The position numbers and the translations under genes are program-made. DNA of 60,000 nt, from assembly GCA_009760855.2 (NCBI GenBank), contig WPIO01000030.1, positions 3,124,001-3,184,000 of the forward strand. Reading direction: 5' to 3'. Numbering within the stretch: the first letter of the stretch is position 1; every line of letters begins with the position of its first letter. The DNA comes from Cristatella mucedo (lineage: Eukaryota; Bryozoa; Phylactolaemata; Cristatellidae). The notes beneath the pieces were generated by a model. That model was not told the DNA's origin, did not search any database, and worked only from the letters and a program-made list of their open reading frames with translations. Shown here one piece after another: positions 21,900-32,985 of this stretch.

Positions 21900-23800
21900 A
21901 ATGGAATCTGCCACCCACTGTATCAATATGTGCGATGCTGTCCGATGCGATACCGATCTACTGTCGGCCCACCCTGTCCCGCTCAGGCCCTACGACGTGA
22001 AATCACCCACCAGATCAAGTCAATGTATGAAGAAATCATTGAGCCCAGTGATAGTCCGTGGACTTTCCCAGTGAAGGAAAGTAAAGGCAATGACCTGTTC
22101 TGCGAGGAATATCGAAAGTTTACCTTGGGTAATATAAATGACTACATTCCGCTACCTCCACCTTATGAGGTCAATCAGATGTTGGATGGGGCATGTTTCT
22201 TTAGTACGCTAGACTTAGCATCGTGATATTGGCTGGTTTTGGTTCACCCTAACGATAGACAGAAGACTACAGTCACCAGGTATCGGTGAAAATGTCAATA
22301 TTTAAAAATAGAGTCTGTGCATTGCGCGTAGCCAAATATAGGGCTCGGTGTTAAATTATCTAGCATATCCCAACTGGTCCAAATGGCCAGTTTACCTAGT
22401 CAATCTTTTTATATTCTTAAGGGCTTTTGAAAATCATTAGTCGCGCCTAACATGGTTGTTGGAGAGTCTGCTCTACAACTGCATCAGATTTAAGTCTTAG
22501 CTATGCTTTTTCGCACAGCCAGTGATGCAATACCTCTGGTATATTTTTTTCTCAGCAGGGATGCATTCAGACCCTAAAAATGCTACAAAATGGATAAAGT
22601 ATCTCCGGCCACACTGGTTTGTAACAGTACATTAATTGCTAGGGTTGGCCTGTTACTACCGTGAATTTCTCCTTGCTTTTGCTAAAGGAGCTGCAACATT
22701 AACTAAGCTGCTCGGCAAGGCCAAGCGCGTTGAGTGGACAGCTGACTGCGAACGAGAATTCTCGGTTCTTTTTTATCATTCGCAGCGCTTGTGTGGCCCA
22801 TTAGTTAAGGTTCTCATCCAGACAAAGGTCAGGCCGAAGTCGCGGGCTCGAGTCCCGTGGCATTTGTGAAGAGCCTGAAGTTCTCATAGGACACTATAGG
22901 AATTATGTTAAATATGGAAGTTATGGCTAATCCAGCATTCGTTCTCGAGGATACATTACGAGATTCGTATTGCACTGTTCGCTACTTAGCCACGCTGCAG
23001 GGCCAGGAACAAAGAAAATGCTCCGAAAACCACATTCGCCATGTCGGAGCCTAGTGTATATGTTCGTGATCGTGCCAAAACAGTTCCACCTGATAAAAAG
23101 CGTCTTGCGATGCATGACTGCCTCTTCGTTGCCCATCTAGGGCGTCAGAATTCGCTTGAAAACTCAGGATAAGCAGTAATGGCCAAGCACGACCGAGAAC
23201 GTCACTACCTGAATCAGGACTTGCATTACATGCGGCACCAGAAAGCCTCAAGGGGGAGGGCGCATGTGCTCTTCCAAAGCATCCCCGTAGAACAAACATC
23301 GGGAGATTCGCTTTGGACTTTGGACAGATGTCCGTCCGGAGCCATGGGAACCACGGCTATCGGTTAAGGATGACCAACTGCGTCACAAACTGGCCAGAGG
23401 TCCGCGAGATGCCAGACCAAGCGGCCTCTGGGAGTGTTGGTGTGTATGTGTGTTTGTGTGTTCTTTTGAGAGATTAAATGCCGGCATGGTGAATAAATTC
23501 CGTCAGATTGCGGTTCCAATTTCCTTTTTCGAGTGATAGGCGTTCGCCGCCTGCTTTCTGATAAACTGCTACACATATCCCCGCATCATCCTCAAACACC
23601 GACGGTTTGTTTGAGCGCTTTAATCGCACGCTTGTGGAGATGTTCTCCGTGTATTTGAGTATGTACTAACACAACTTAGGCATGTATATGCTCGTTTTCC
23701 TTTAGTTTTACCGCACGAGCTATAATGAGTCGACTCGGTGTGCACCTTTATTCACGGATCACTTGAGTGCGGCTTGGTTCCCGTTGACCTGATCTTGCCA
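21900..23800 (+). mobile_element. Ty3/Gypsy pol remnant (RT, RNase H, integrase in order)
   Basis: Pieces of pol appear in correct order on the plus strand. Reverse transcriptase: EIIEPSDSPWTFPV, EYRKFTLGNINDYIPLPPP, FFSTLDLAS (about 22020-22230). RT/RNase H junction: LLGLACYYREFLLAFAKGAA (22640 on). Integrase zinc region: VPKQFHLIKSVL then HDC...AHLGRQNSLEN (23060-23160). Spacer: RERHYLNQDL (about 23198). Core: NWPEVREMPDQAA (23387-23425). Core end: NTDGLFERFNRTLVEMFSVY (23595-23655). The RT catalytic YxDD block is missing (22270-22550 is unrecognisable). A SINE-B lies inside. No paired LTRs were found. It is an old, inactive copy. Confidence 0.85.
22785..22912 (+). mobile_element. SINE-B inserted in the Gypsy remnant
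   Basis: AGTTAAGGTTCTCATCCAGA carries the head, GGGCTCGAGTCCCG the box B. TTTGTGAAGAGCCTGAAG...GGACACTATAG is a shortened LINE-A-like tail. It interrupts pol after the RNase H start, so it is younger than the Gypsy copy. Confidence 0.7.
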
Positions 23801-23884
23801 GTTAAAGATGCTTGCGAACCCGTGGACGGTTCAACACAAGTGGGCTTGAAAAACTTCAGGGGGACTGAGAGCGGTCTCTAATCA

Positions 23885-23955
23885 AATGTGAAGCGCCTAG
23901 AAAGAGATTGAGTTCTCTGAGGGCGCTTTATCAAGTCCATTATTATTATTATAAT
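23885..23955 (+). mobile_element. LINE-A 3' tail fragment
   Basis: Near-consensus terminal hairpin (AAGCGCCTAGAAAGAGATTG...GAGGGCGCTT), followed by ATCAAGTCC and (ATT)n. Only about 70 bp is present, so it was truncated almost immediately after reverse transcription began, or it is the tail of an unrecognised SINE. Confidence 0.8.
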
Positions 23956-25170
23956 TAGCAATCAAGCAGCTCAAGCTAAGCAGAAACTGTATAACGACTA
24001 CTGGGCTACTTAGTTGGCTCTTGCGATAGGGCAACACGCCTACGTGTAAACTCCTCGACCTCAGAAGCTCTGGTCTCCGAAGCTGGATCCTATGTGGCAT
24101 GGACAGCTACACATAGTGGGCTACACTAATACCACTATTTCAGATGTAGATGATAATAGGCCGACCGCGTGGCAGCAGATCTTCCACATCAACTGCTGCC
24201 GGCCGGCTTGGGTGCGCCTACCGTCACTGCTATAAAGTTGTAGCTGAGCTCCAGGGGTCAAAGGCCAATTACCGACAAACCCCGCCATACTCCGGCCATG
24301 CCGCTGAGCTAGGGTAAGACGAGCATCCATCAGGTTAAACCTCTTTATTATAACGCATGCGAAAACAACAACGGGGGAACTAAACAAGTCTACAGGAGGG
24401 TCCTAAAGAAAGTACACTATAGGGGCGCGAAGCGACGCTGAAAGCGCGAACAAACGTGTTGGTTGGTCAGTCGGCTTCCACAGTCCTGCCGTTGTATCGA
24501 CTCCGAATCTAACAGTACGAGCGTAAACCGTAAAAGATCCGGCTAGCTGAGTAACTGCTTGACTAGTCCGACGTCCACCACAGTCGAATGCTTCCGCCGA
24601 AAGGCGCCAACACACGGGGGTCACGAACACTATACGGGGAACTCAGAATATACAAATCACAACAAAGAGCATGCTATCCAGCTCCACTTGGACCTTGGGC
24701 ACTCGTTGCCTTGCGTGCGTGGCCACATCGCCAGAACACGCCTGCAACCATCCAGGTGCATAACTCGGCGAGACCGGGAGCCTCCAACTCCACGAATTAC
24801 TCAGCCAACTTCTCCTACCCAAGAGCCCCGGCGACCTCACGTCACCTCGCATCCGGCCATGCCGTAGGTCCGACCCCGGCCTAGCCGGTGACCCTTAACC
24901 TCATTATTGCCGCCCGGTCCCAGCTCACCGAACTTAGCCCGGGTACAAAGTTCTTGGTCTGAGACACCGTTCAGCTGTGGGCCTGGCTCAATCCTTGTTT
25001 TGCGGAAACACAACCGTAACGCCGGAGTCAGCTTCACAGACAGGTCATCCTACCAGTGCCACTACCACAGCACAACGGACGGCAGTGCCATGCCTCCAAC
25101 CGCTCACCCTCTGGCTGAGCTGCTAGGTGATCGAGGAGACAATCTGGACAATTGCTCTTAAGCTGTGCTT
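23956..25170. other. GC-richer region of unknown origin
   Basis: The stretch 24100-25170 is richer in G and C than its surroundings. It holds several overlapping proline- and threonine-rich open frames (24559-24884, 24907-25161) that resemble no family. On the minus strand an AATAAA sits at about 24350 in an LTR-like setting. It may be the remains of an LTR element next to the Gypsy pol, but I found no pair of repeats to prove it. Confidence 0.25.
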
Positions 25171-25394
25171 GAGAATACCCAACGCCAGGGCTTTGCAGAG
25201 ACAGAGAGCGTAGGCAGATTCATTGATATTGAAATATGTGCAAACCATAATCGCCACCGCGGATGGGCCTGAGTGTCTGATCAGTTCACTTCAACGCTCC
25301 ATGTTATTTTCCTTTTGGGAAATTAACTTTTTTAATTCCTGACACCATGTTGATCAGATATGAGGCCATATCTAGCACAGAATGGGATTGATGC

Positions 25395-25742
25395 ACAGGG
25401 GCAGCTCTCAGGTGTGCCTAGATTCAAGCCCTTGCCTTAGTGGATTTAGCAAGGGCACCTAGAGCACCCTGTAGAGCCCATCTAGCCAAGTAGAATCCAG
25501 GGAGAGGATATATTAATGGAAGTCTAGCAAGGTCGTAATCTGATGAGGAGATAAACTCAGCTTAGAATGAGCTTTGGGCAAACGACAATGTCACGATGTA
25601 CCGACTAATACGCTCAGTTAACCAATGGAACAGGGCGAATGGCAGGCGCAGGATTCCATCAGCCGAGAGTTTAGAGCGAGTTATAAAATGAATAAATCTA
25701 AGAATGGACATCAAGAGTTGGTTGAGAGAATAACAACTATGC
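25395..25742. repeat. Element X, uninterrupted copy
   Basis: Both halves of X are contiguous here, matching 13915-14077 and then 15086-15330. This is effectively a paralogous empty site for the LINE-B insertion at 14078-15085. X has no obvious terminal repeats or coding frame. Confidence 0.6.
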
Positions 25743-26377
25743 CCGAGGTCAGATAGGATAGCAAAACCGACTTTTGAAGCACGCTATCTAAACAGGCAAA
25801 TCTGTTCCATGGGGGGCAGGTTGACTAATCATAGTCGTACTCATTTCCAGCAATTTTGGACGATGTCATTCCTAGAAAGTGGCACTTGAATATCATGGCA
25901 GGGCATTCCTACGTCCATCCTTTAACTCCCTGCCACTGCTGTCATGAGTGCCAACTTTGCTTATCTAACCCTGCTCTAACTCTGTATCTCTCTCCAGCTC
26001 CATGATATCGGCAGTTTCACAGAATATGTGGAGATTCTTTTAAAGATTAGTCTTTCGAGTGCTTTTGCTGATACAACTGGCCTAGTATTAAAAATAAAAG
26101 GTGAGAAAAGGGTTGACCTATACAGCAGACACATTCAGGCCCATGTCATCGTAAAATCCCATCATTGAGCTCCGGCTGAGACAAGACCAGAATCATAAAC
26201 AGCTGCTGACTTGAATAAAAAATGAGAAATTGTGCCGAAACGTCCAGGGTAGTTAGAATGATTCAAGTAATTTGAATAGCTTTGGCGATTAGCACAGCTC
26301 CCTACCCGATTGTGTGTAACGACGATAGATTCTCAAGCCATTACTAAAATATGTCGCAACTTTTAGAGAGCAATTCC
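25743..26377. other. Unassigned sequence
   Basis: No coding frame or repeat family was recognised. Confidence 0.3.
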
Positions 26378-26722
26378 TGATAATAATAAAAAAAACATTT
26401 GCATAGCTTTCTCGTAGCACAAAGTCTGTTTTATGCCACTTTACAATTCCTGCAAAGGTAGCACAATCACATGGTTAGGGGTAGCTGGCTCAATGATAGC
26501 AAGCATAGCATGGTTAGGGGTGACATGCAAAGGGTCAGCATGCAAATACGGTTAGTGGCAGGATGCACAGTGTCGGCACGCATAAGCAAGTAAAGAACGA
26601 ATCACATGGGCCCACTAAAGGTTGTGTTAAATAGATGCGTTTTGAGTTTCTTTTTAAATTTGGTTGTCAGTGGATGTCGTGACGCCAGTCGGAAGTGGTT
26701 TTTGAGGCATTGGGAGTACTAC
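26378..26722 (-). mobile_element. LINE-A 3' end, reverse strand
   Basis: It contains the 3' UTR blocks GGGTGACATGCAAAGGGTCA and GCAGGATGCACAGTGTCGGC (complement of the LINE-A UTR) and the last ORF2 codons up to 26722. An internal repeat of CATGGTTAGGGGT at 26470 and 26511 suggests local duplication. Confidence 0.75.
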
Positions 26723-26829
26723 CGGCATACGATCACAGTTGACCAGCTACAGCTACCGACACAACACTTTAAGCATCGTTTCCGTTGCTTATGACACGTT
26801 GGTGGTCAGTTGGGATGGCGAAAGCTGCC

Positions 26830-27165
26830 AGCTGACTAGAGGCATTACTGGGGTAATCAACGTGATTTTTCAACCCATAGTGGCCTGCCCTTTGAAGGTG
26901 AACAGGTGGTCATTCCTCAGTCATTGCACCAACAAACTTTGCAGCTCCATCGTGAAGACCGTTTTGATAATGTCAAAACTATCACGCCTACCATAACTTT
27001 GTTCTACTTACCTGGTTACGTTGACGAAGATGTTGATCTCAGGATTACTCATGCTAGACTGCAGACTATCGGTCAATATTTTGGCATAATGCTACCTTTG
27101 CCTAACACATCGCGTGCACCCATTCAGAATACATTTACTTTCAATGGAAGTGCGACTAATTAAAC
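26830..27165 (+). mobile_element. Ty3/Gypsy integrase N-terminal remnant
   Basis: The plus-strand frame reads GLPFEGEQVVIPQSLHQQT, L-x-L-H, F-D-N-V-K-T and FYLPGYVDEDVDL. These occupy the positions of the VVIP-SLR--L-LLH-GH-GIVK--A----YWPG---DIE-L signature of Gypsy integrase zinc domains. The zinc-binding cysteines that should follow are no longer recognisable. It is an isolated fossil in a single frame of 85 codons. Confidence 0.55.
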
Positions 27166-27442
27166 CAAAAGCTCAATAGCATTTCAGCTCAGTAATGTTA
27201 CGCCATTCGCTTACGGTCGATGAAGCAGTGCTCATTAGTTTGCCGAGCAATACCAGCGCTGTCGTTTTTACTCACGGTACCATCATGCCATCGCTGGCAG
27301 AGGCTATGCATTGATTATCGCTGATGTCCTTGTAATTGGTCTTTGTCAGGCTTAGTTTTATTAAAAACAGAGCTAACATTTGCTTCAAAGAATGCATTGG
27401 AATAATAGCACCGTTACCATATCGCTCGTATTCGTACTTTCA

Positions 27443-27631
27443 ACTTGCATCCATTTTAAGGTTCTGTCACTCACTTTCAGGTCCCTTCATTCTTTGACTC
27501 TAGCTCACCTATCAAATCTACTCCTTTACCAGGTTAAGTATCGTACCACCCGCATTTCTGAATCTAACTGTTTACCTATACCTCGTACAAACCTCAAATC
27601 ATTTGAAGACCGTGCCTTTAATGCTCCGGCG
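27443..27631 (+). mobile_element. LINE-A internal fragment
   Basis: One frame reads [20 protein letters not shown] and [13 protein letters not shown], the LINE-A C-terminal block. It is cut off at the 3' side at about 27631, where unrelated GC-rich sequence (GGCGGCGGCAGG) begins. Confidence 0.8.
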
Positions 27632-28690
27632 GCGGCAGGTCTTGTGGGAGTCTCACGGAGACACAGCAGATGAACGTGAGCAGTAAACGAAACTCAAATT
27701 TATTACTCTCAACCAGTGCATATATGAGAGTTCGATCAATCGCAGCAGACGACACGAAATATAACAGGCACTAGTTGCCTGACGCAGCCTCAATGGCTTA
27801 ACTATTGACCACAGGTGAGGCATGCACATTTGTGCCAGGGCGCTTTGCTTTAAAGAATAAATCTAGCAAATCGAGATAAGACCATTCAATCAATCAATTA
27901 GGGAAATAAATCCGGCCAAAAAACTTCTTATTGCCATTTGGTTAAATAGCGTTTGCTGGCTTTTATGGATTGGTGTGCGAAAGTTGTGCATCTGGCATGC
28001 CAATAGCCGTAAGTTCTCTAACTAGCATCGCTTTCTAAATTTTTCGCCAAAAATGTGCTCTAAAATTTAGACGGAGAAGCTGACGTCATTCCGTTTCATT
28101 TAATGTCAGCTTAAGTAAAGAATCTTATTTCTGGCTTCTCATAAATGAAAGCATGAGTTAGCAGCTCGAATAAGTTATATAGTGCCTGAATGGCGCCATC
28201 ATGCCCCAACGTAGGTCTAGACAGAATTTCCTATCGCAGTTTTCCTGAAATTCATGATAACATACACGGTTGCAGTTTCATACAATATGACACATTATTC
28301 ATACAAGAAATTCAAGGACGGCCTCTTTCCTTGGTATATAGCAAACATTAGAGCGTCCTTCACTGTCACGCTCTGGCTTTCTATGGAGGTTTTACGGCTG
28401 AGAAAGCGTAAATGACCCATTTCACGATCCAAGTGTGCCCATTAGTGAGAGTTATATCTAGACTAAGCTAGTATCGAGATAATTAAGACAAAATGTTAAC
28501 TAGCTACTTTATTCTGGTGAGAAATATTTTTCGAGAAACTGCTGTCCTAATAAAATCATCCGGTTGACAGAACATCTGTCAAACTGGATGAAGAAGTTTG
28601 CTGAATTAGTGAGAGAATGAGAATACGAGAATGAATAAATTCCAGAAAATTTCCCCGCCGGTCTCACTCTTCCCGACATGGTAAGAGAAT
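27632..28690. other. Unassigned sequence, possible LTR at its left end
   Basis: The left 170 bp, read on the minus strand, contains AATAAA followed about 80 bp later by a GC-rich end. This is the layout of an LTR R-U5. The rest shows no recognisable feature. Confidence 0.2.
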
Positions 28691-28694
28691 GATA

Positions 28695-29160
28695 CCCCGT
28701 CTCGCTTTCTGTAACTCACTGCTTGCTGTTCCGCCGGCTTGTTCAGTCAGGTGATTGTGTCACTTACTTGTCACTCCTTTATTCTTTGGCTCTAATCCTT
28801 TGGAGACCGTGCATTTTGTTCGTATGCTCCCAAAGCATGGAACTCACACTCTACTTGCGTCACTACATCCCCTGACTTGACCACAGTTAAAAATAAACTA
28901 AAACGCACCTATTTATCGCAGCATTTAGTGGGTCTCTGTGATTTGACCTCGATGTGCTTATGCGAACTGACACTGTACATGCTGCCACTAACCACATTTG
29001 CATGCTGACCCTGTGCATGTCACCCGTAACCATGTTATTCATGTTGTTTATTGAGCATGCTACCACTAACCATTCGATCGTTTTTTTACAGCAAATTTAG
29101 GATGCCTATAAAGAGATTGAGTTCTCTGATGGCGCTTCATCAGGTGTGTTATCATTTGTA
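28695..29160 (+). mobile_element. LINE-A copy with internal deletions
   Basis: CCCCGTCTCGCTTTCTGTAA (LDFCNSLL) jumps to the SLHSLAP region and then to GAGACCGTGCATTTTGTTCG. The 3' UTR and terminal hairpin follow. Two coding blocks have been lost. Confidence 0.8.
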
Positions 29161-29655
29161 TTACATTTGGCTCCAAGCTACTACTATCAGATCTACCCCA
29201 ACCACGCTAAACCTCGTTCAACTCGTTTTTCGGAATCTAATAGTTAACTTATACCGCGTACGAACCTTGAATTTTTTTGAGACTGTGCCTTTAATCTGTG
29301 TGCTCCCAAAGCATAGAACTAACCTCCAACTGGCGTGACGTCATCCCCTGACTTGACCACATTTATAAAGAAACTAAAAACGCATCTCTTTATGACAGCA
29401 TTTAGTGGGTCCGTGTGATTCATCTCTTGTGTATTTATGCATGCTGACACTATGCATGCTGACACTAATCATATTTTCATGCTGACCCTGTGCGTGTCAC
29501 CTCTAACCATGTTACGTTTGTTGTTCATTGAACATGCTATTGCCAAGCATTCCATCCTCTTCCTTTACCGTAATTATAAACTTCCTAGAAAGAGGTTGTG
29601 TCCTCTGAGGGGGCTATAACAATATGAAAATAACATTATTATTATTATCTTCATC
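29161..29655 (+). mobile_element. LINE-A copy, tandem to the previous one
   Basis: It starts at TTGGCTCCAAGCTACT (LAPSYLSD) directly after the tail of the copy at 28695-29160 and runs to a terminal hairpin and (ATT)n near 29650. The UTR carries a local duplication of GCATGCTGACACTA. It may be a separate insertion into the ATT tail. Confidence 0.8.
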
Positions 29656-29711
29656 AGTCATTAGTAAAAATTTTCCGTTACATTAGTTACTCGCTGCTAG
29701 CAGACTATATA

Positions 29712-29790
29712 TACCTTGGTTTGATCCAGCCGTAAGACGCTCGCCTGTGACCGCCAAGGTCTTCAGCTCGAGCAGAGTGGCACATTTGAA
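29712..29790 (+). mobile_element. SINE-B head, degenerate
   Basis: GGTTTGATCCAGCCGTAAGA...GACCGCCAAGGTC...GCTCGAGC aligns with the SINE-B tRNA-like head. The LINE-A-like tail is missing. Confidence 0.5.
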
Positions 29791-31089
29791 TCCATTAAAT
29801 AGCTAATAAGTTTTCTTAGGGCGTAATACATTTGTAATACATTTACAGTCACGCTGAATCGGAGAGGTAATTCCATGCTAATCAAAAAAGTGACAAAACC
29901 TTCTTGGATTTCATGTTCACGTACATTTGATCTTGACTCAGAAGCAGTTTCAAAGAGCATATCAAAATGTGCGTGCAAGTAAGTTCTGGGCGACGCAGCC
30001 ATACTGGTCACGACTAACTGATCGGGCGCCTAAAGTTCTTTGTTGGCTCCCTTATCATTTCAAGTTGGGGCACTCAGTCGCACGTCAGACGGCCTTCGTT
30101 CGATTTTTTATTATAAATTTGCCGTCTTAATTGCAACTATCATTTAAAAGCCACACGTGCATTCATACATTAGGCAGTGTTAAGAAAAGGTTAAGTGTTT
30201 GGGAGTTATCCCCAATTGTCGGATCCTTCTTAAGCCCGCCTTTCGAGTTAGGGTATATGGTCGCTGACCGCAGCACGGGCAGTAGTCTTACATTACAGCC
30301 CATTTGCATTTACATAGTACGCATTCATTTCGGAATGCAAACCTGAATTCGGCTCGAGCACGGTTATAAAAATTTTAAAGCCATGGTTTTACTCGTTTCT
30401 TTGAGTAATCTGAAGCAGCGGCTTTAATGCACAATCATTAAAGCAGTGGACCAATAATCAAAAGGTTATTGTACCAATCCCTTCGAAAAATGAAGTAAAT
30501 TTGTTTGCGGATCTCACTCGTAAGTGCAGACGGCTGTCTCTCCCGCTCTGCATTTTGAAATTGAAGCTTCTCACCGTGGACCTTGGTGCACAGGACAGTG
30601 CCTAGAAGGTCAAAGTTGTTTGGGGATCTAATTTGTGTCCTGTTTGATGATCAATTGGTACACTACGTATAACATCTGCAGTACCCCAAAATGTTTCAAC
30701 TTCTAAATCTTCCGATATTATTACTTTGGGCTCTGCATCCGCCCAGTAGACGTTGCATCCCGTAATGGCTACCGAACGTTTAATCTGATCCTGCCAGCCT
30801 TTGCACGACTAATTTCCGCTAAAACTGCGCGAAGCCTTTATCCTAACACCTAAAGCCTCGGAACCCTTGATTACTAAAACTCGATACACCCGACACCGGG
30901 AAAAAGCTACAATGGAACGCTGAATATGGGAAGTTGCTAACATCCCTCGTAAGTTTAAGTTTTCAGTAATTTAATTAGGAACTAAATTGTAAGCTTGCCA
31001 AAGAAACAGTTTTGAGTCACTTAATATGAAATGCCTACTAAGTCAGCCATGGCTGATTCACGTAAGGGTGATTCTGTAACCGCATAGAT
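29791..31089. other. Unassigned sequence
   Basis: No coding exon or repeat family was recognised. Frames at 29927-30346 have no family resemblance. Confidence 0.3.
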
Positions 31090-31234
31090 AAGCTCGTCCC
31101 CCGGCTCTCTACCGGTGGACTGTGCGATGCAGTGCTGCGATGGGGTTAAAACACAGGCGGCCACAAATGGGTGCCGAAAGCAACAGTTTATTGTGGGCCT
31201 GTTCGTAGCGGTTACGCGCCGGCGCAAGCGCTTT

Positions 31235-31390
31235 ATGCGGCGGCGCGCACCGGACCAACGGAGTTAACTGCACGAACTCCCGAAGTCCGAGTATAACCAA
31301 CTACCCAGTGCGTTTACGCGGCGTGTACCGCACCGACGGAGTTAACTGCGCGAACTCCCGAAGTCCGAGTATAACTAACTACCCTATGCG
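31235..31390. repeat. 78-bp tandem duplication, GC-rich
   Basis: Two copies of GGAGTTAACTG...GAACTCCCGAAGTCCGAGTA start at 31260 and 31338, a period of 78 bp with a few differences. On the minus strand the copies lie upstream of a TATA-like CATAAAGC (about 31235) and an AATAAA (about 31190). That is the order of enhancer repeats, promoter and polyadenylation signal expected in an LTR. Confidence 0.85.
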
Positions 31391-31571
31391 CGCGTCGCTA
31401 CAGCACCCCAAGATACGAGCGGCTAACTGAGTAGCCGACAGAACACAATTGCGCAGTCTAAGTTGCACTTAGCTGTCCGTCGCCGTAGGTTCATCTCTCG
31501 TGCTCTCAAAGCGTAGTCTCGCATCGATTACCGAAGCTGCAGCCCTGAGCTCTGTCAGTCCTGTCATTTAT

Positions 31572-31788
<217 letters not shown>

Positions 31789-31863
31789 CTCTCGACCTTG
31801 GGCGTAGCTGTTATTGTTTTTGTCGGACCCTAGCTCTTGGTGTTCGTCCTCGGCCTAATTCTT

Positions 31864-31988
31864 CCTGGCTAGCCATTGGCTAGCCCCTGGCTAGCCCTTG
31901 GTCATTCCTCGGCCAGTCCTCGGCTAGTCCTTGGCCAGTCCTTGGCTAGTCCTTGACCAATCCTTGGCCAATCCTAGGCTAGTCCGCC
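31864..31988. repeat. 11-bp minisatellite (GGCTAGTCCTT-type)
   Basis: About eleven imperfect units of GGCTAGTCCTT / GGCCAGTCCTC / GGCCAATCCTA are arranged head to tail, 80 bp after the (CT)n tract. The variation between units shows it is not a recent amplification. Confidence 0.9.
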
Positions 31989-32589
31989 TGCTACGGTTGC
32001 TCTAGGTGCCCTAGTCAGACCCACTAAGGCAAGGGCTAATATCGTGGCTAGCCTGAGAGCGGCTCCGTTGCAATTCTACTTGGTACTAATTCGGATGACG
32101 GACTACGTAGTGCTTGAGGGGGCAATGCAGGTTTTCAGAAATTGCTGTGGTCTTTATCTAACGGTCAATCTTTTTTCCTTAATATATATTGACTAATGAC
32201 AACGCGACCGCAGAAATCATTAGCGGATAGGTTCGAAGCGATATCATTCAATATCGTTCACCAATTGCAGGTGTTCTTTCAGAGGAGTCAGATACTGCAA
32301 AACAGTGGGTGGTTGACTTCTCCTTGCAGGAGAATTTTCCAAAGTTTCCATGAAGTACAAGCTGAATGTGCTAACTGAAAATTCCACTGGAGACGTTTCT
32401 CCGAAAAGCAATTTGGAGATTACCATAAAATGACACTCTCTGGTCTGTCAATACTTGATGCTCAGGCCGTCATTATCGCACACTGAAAAGACTTCAGAGA
32501 AATTCTTATCTCGTCCGCTGCGGCAGCCATGGCATGAGCCTTGGGTAGTTCAAACATAGCTGACCTGCAGTACTAGTTTCAGCCCCCTC
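31989..32589. other. Unassigned sequence
   Basis: No coding or repeat family was recognised. Confidence 0.3.
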
Positions 32590-32985
32590 TTACCCGCAAG
32601 TTCGGTATAGACAAAAAACTGCCTGATTCTGTGCTTCACTTACATACCGTTGGTGAGAGTAGCTTTTGCTCTGTAGGTTTTAGGCTATGGAACTTACTTT
32701 CCTAATTCTTCCGCAATAAAATCTTCTCTCCTGCTTTTGAATGTAAGACATCTTTCCCTACCATCATGAGCTGCTACCTACTTTCATGCTTACAACTTCC
32801 TCGACTGGCTTTACTCAGCTATGCTTCCCACTTTCTCTTCGTTGCGTGAACGGAAGTTGTTTGGATACCATACGGAGGCCGAAAGCTAATTAGGCTTTGA
32901 GTTGGCTATAAAACTCTCACGCCTAACAACCACCAACTTCTTGTGGATTTTTTGAGTTACAAACTGAGATACACAAAATGACATA
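32590..32985 (+). mobile_element. LINE-B 3' end
   Basis: VGESSFCSVGFRLWNLLS matches the LINE-B VGDRSFSSAGPRLWNSP block. It is followed by the UTR (CTATGCTTCCCACTTTCTCT, AAACTCTCACGCC) and a GAGATACACAAAATGA terminus. Diverged by many substitutions. Confidence 0.75.

Noticed and set aside
21900-24640. Complete LTR retrotransposon
   Set aside because: No matching pair of LTRs, primer site or polypurine tract could be found around the pol remnant.
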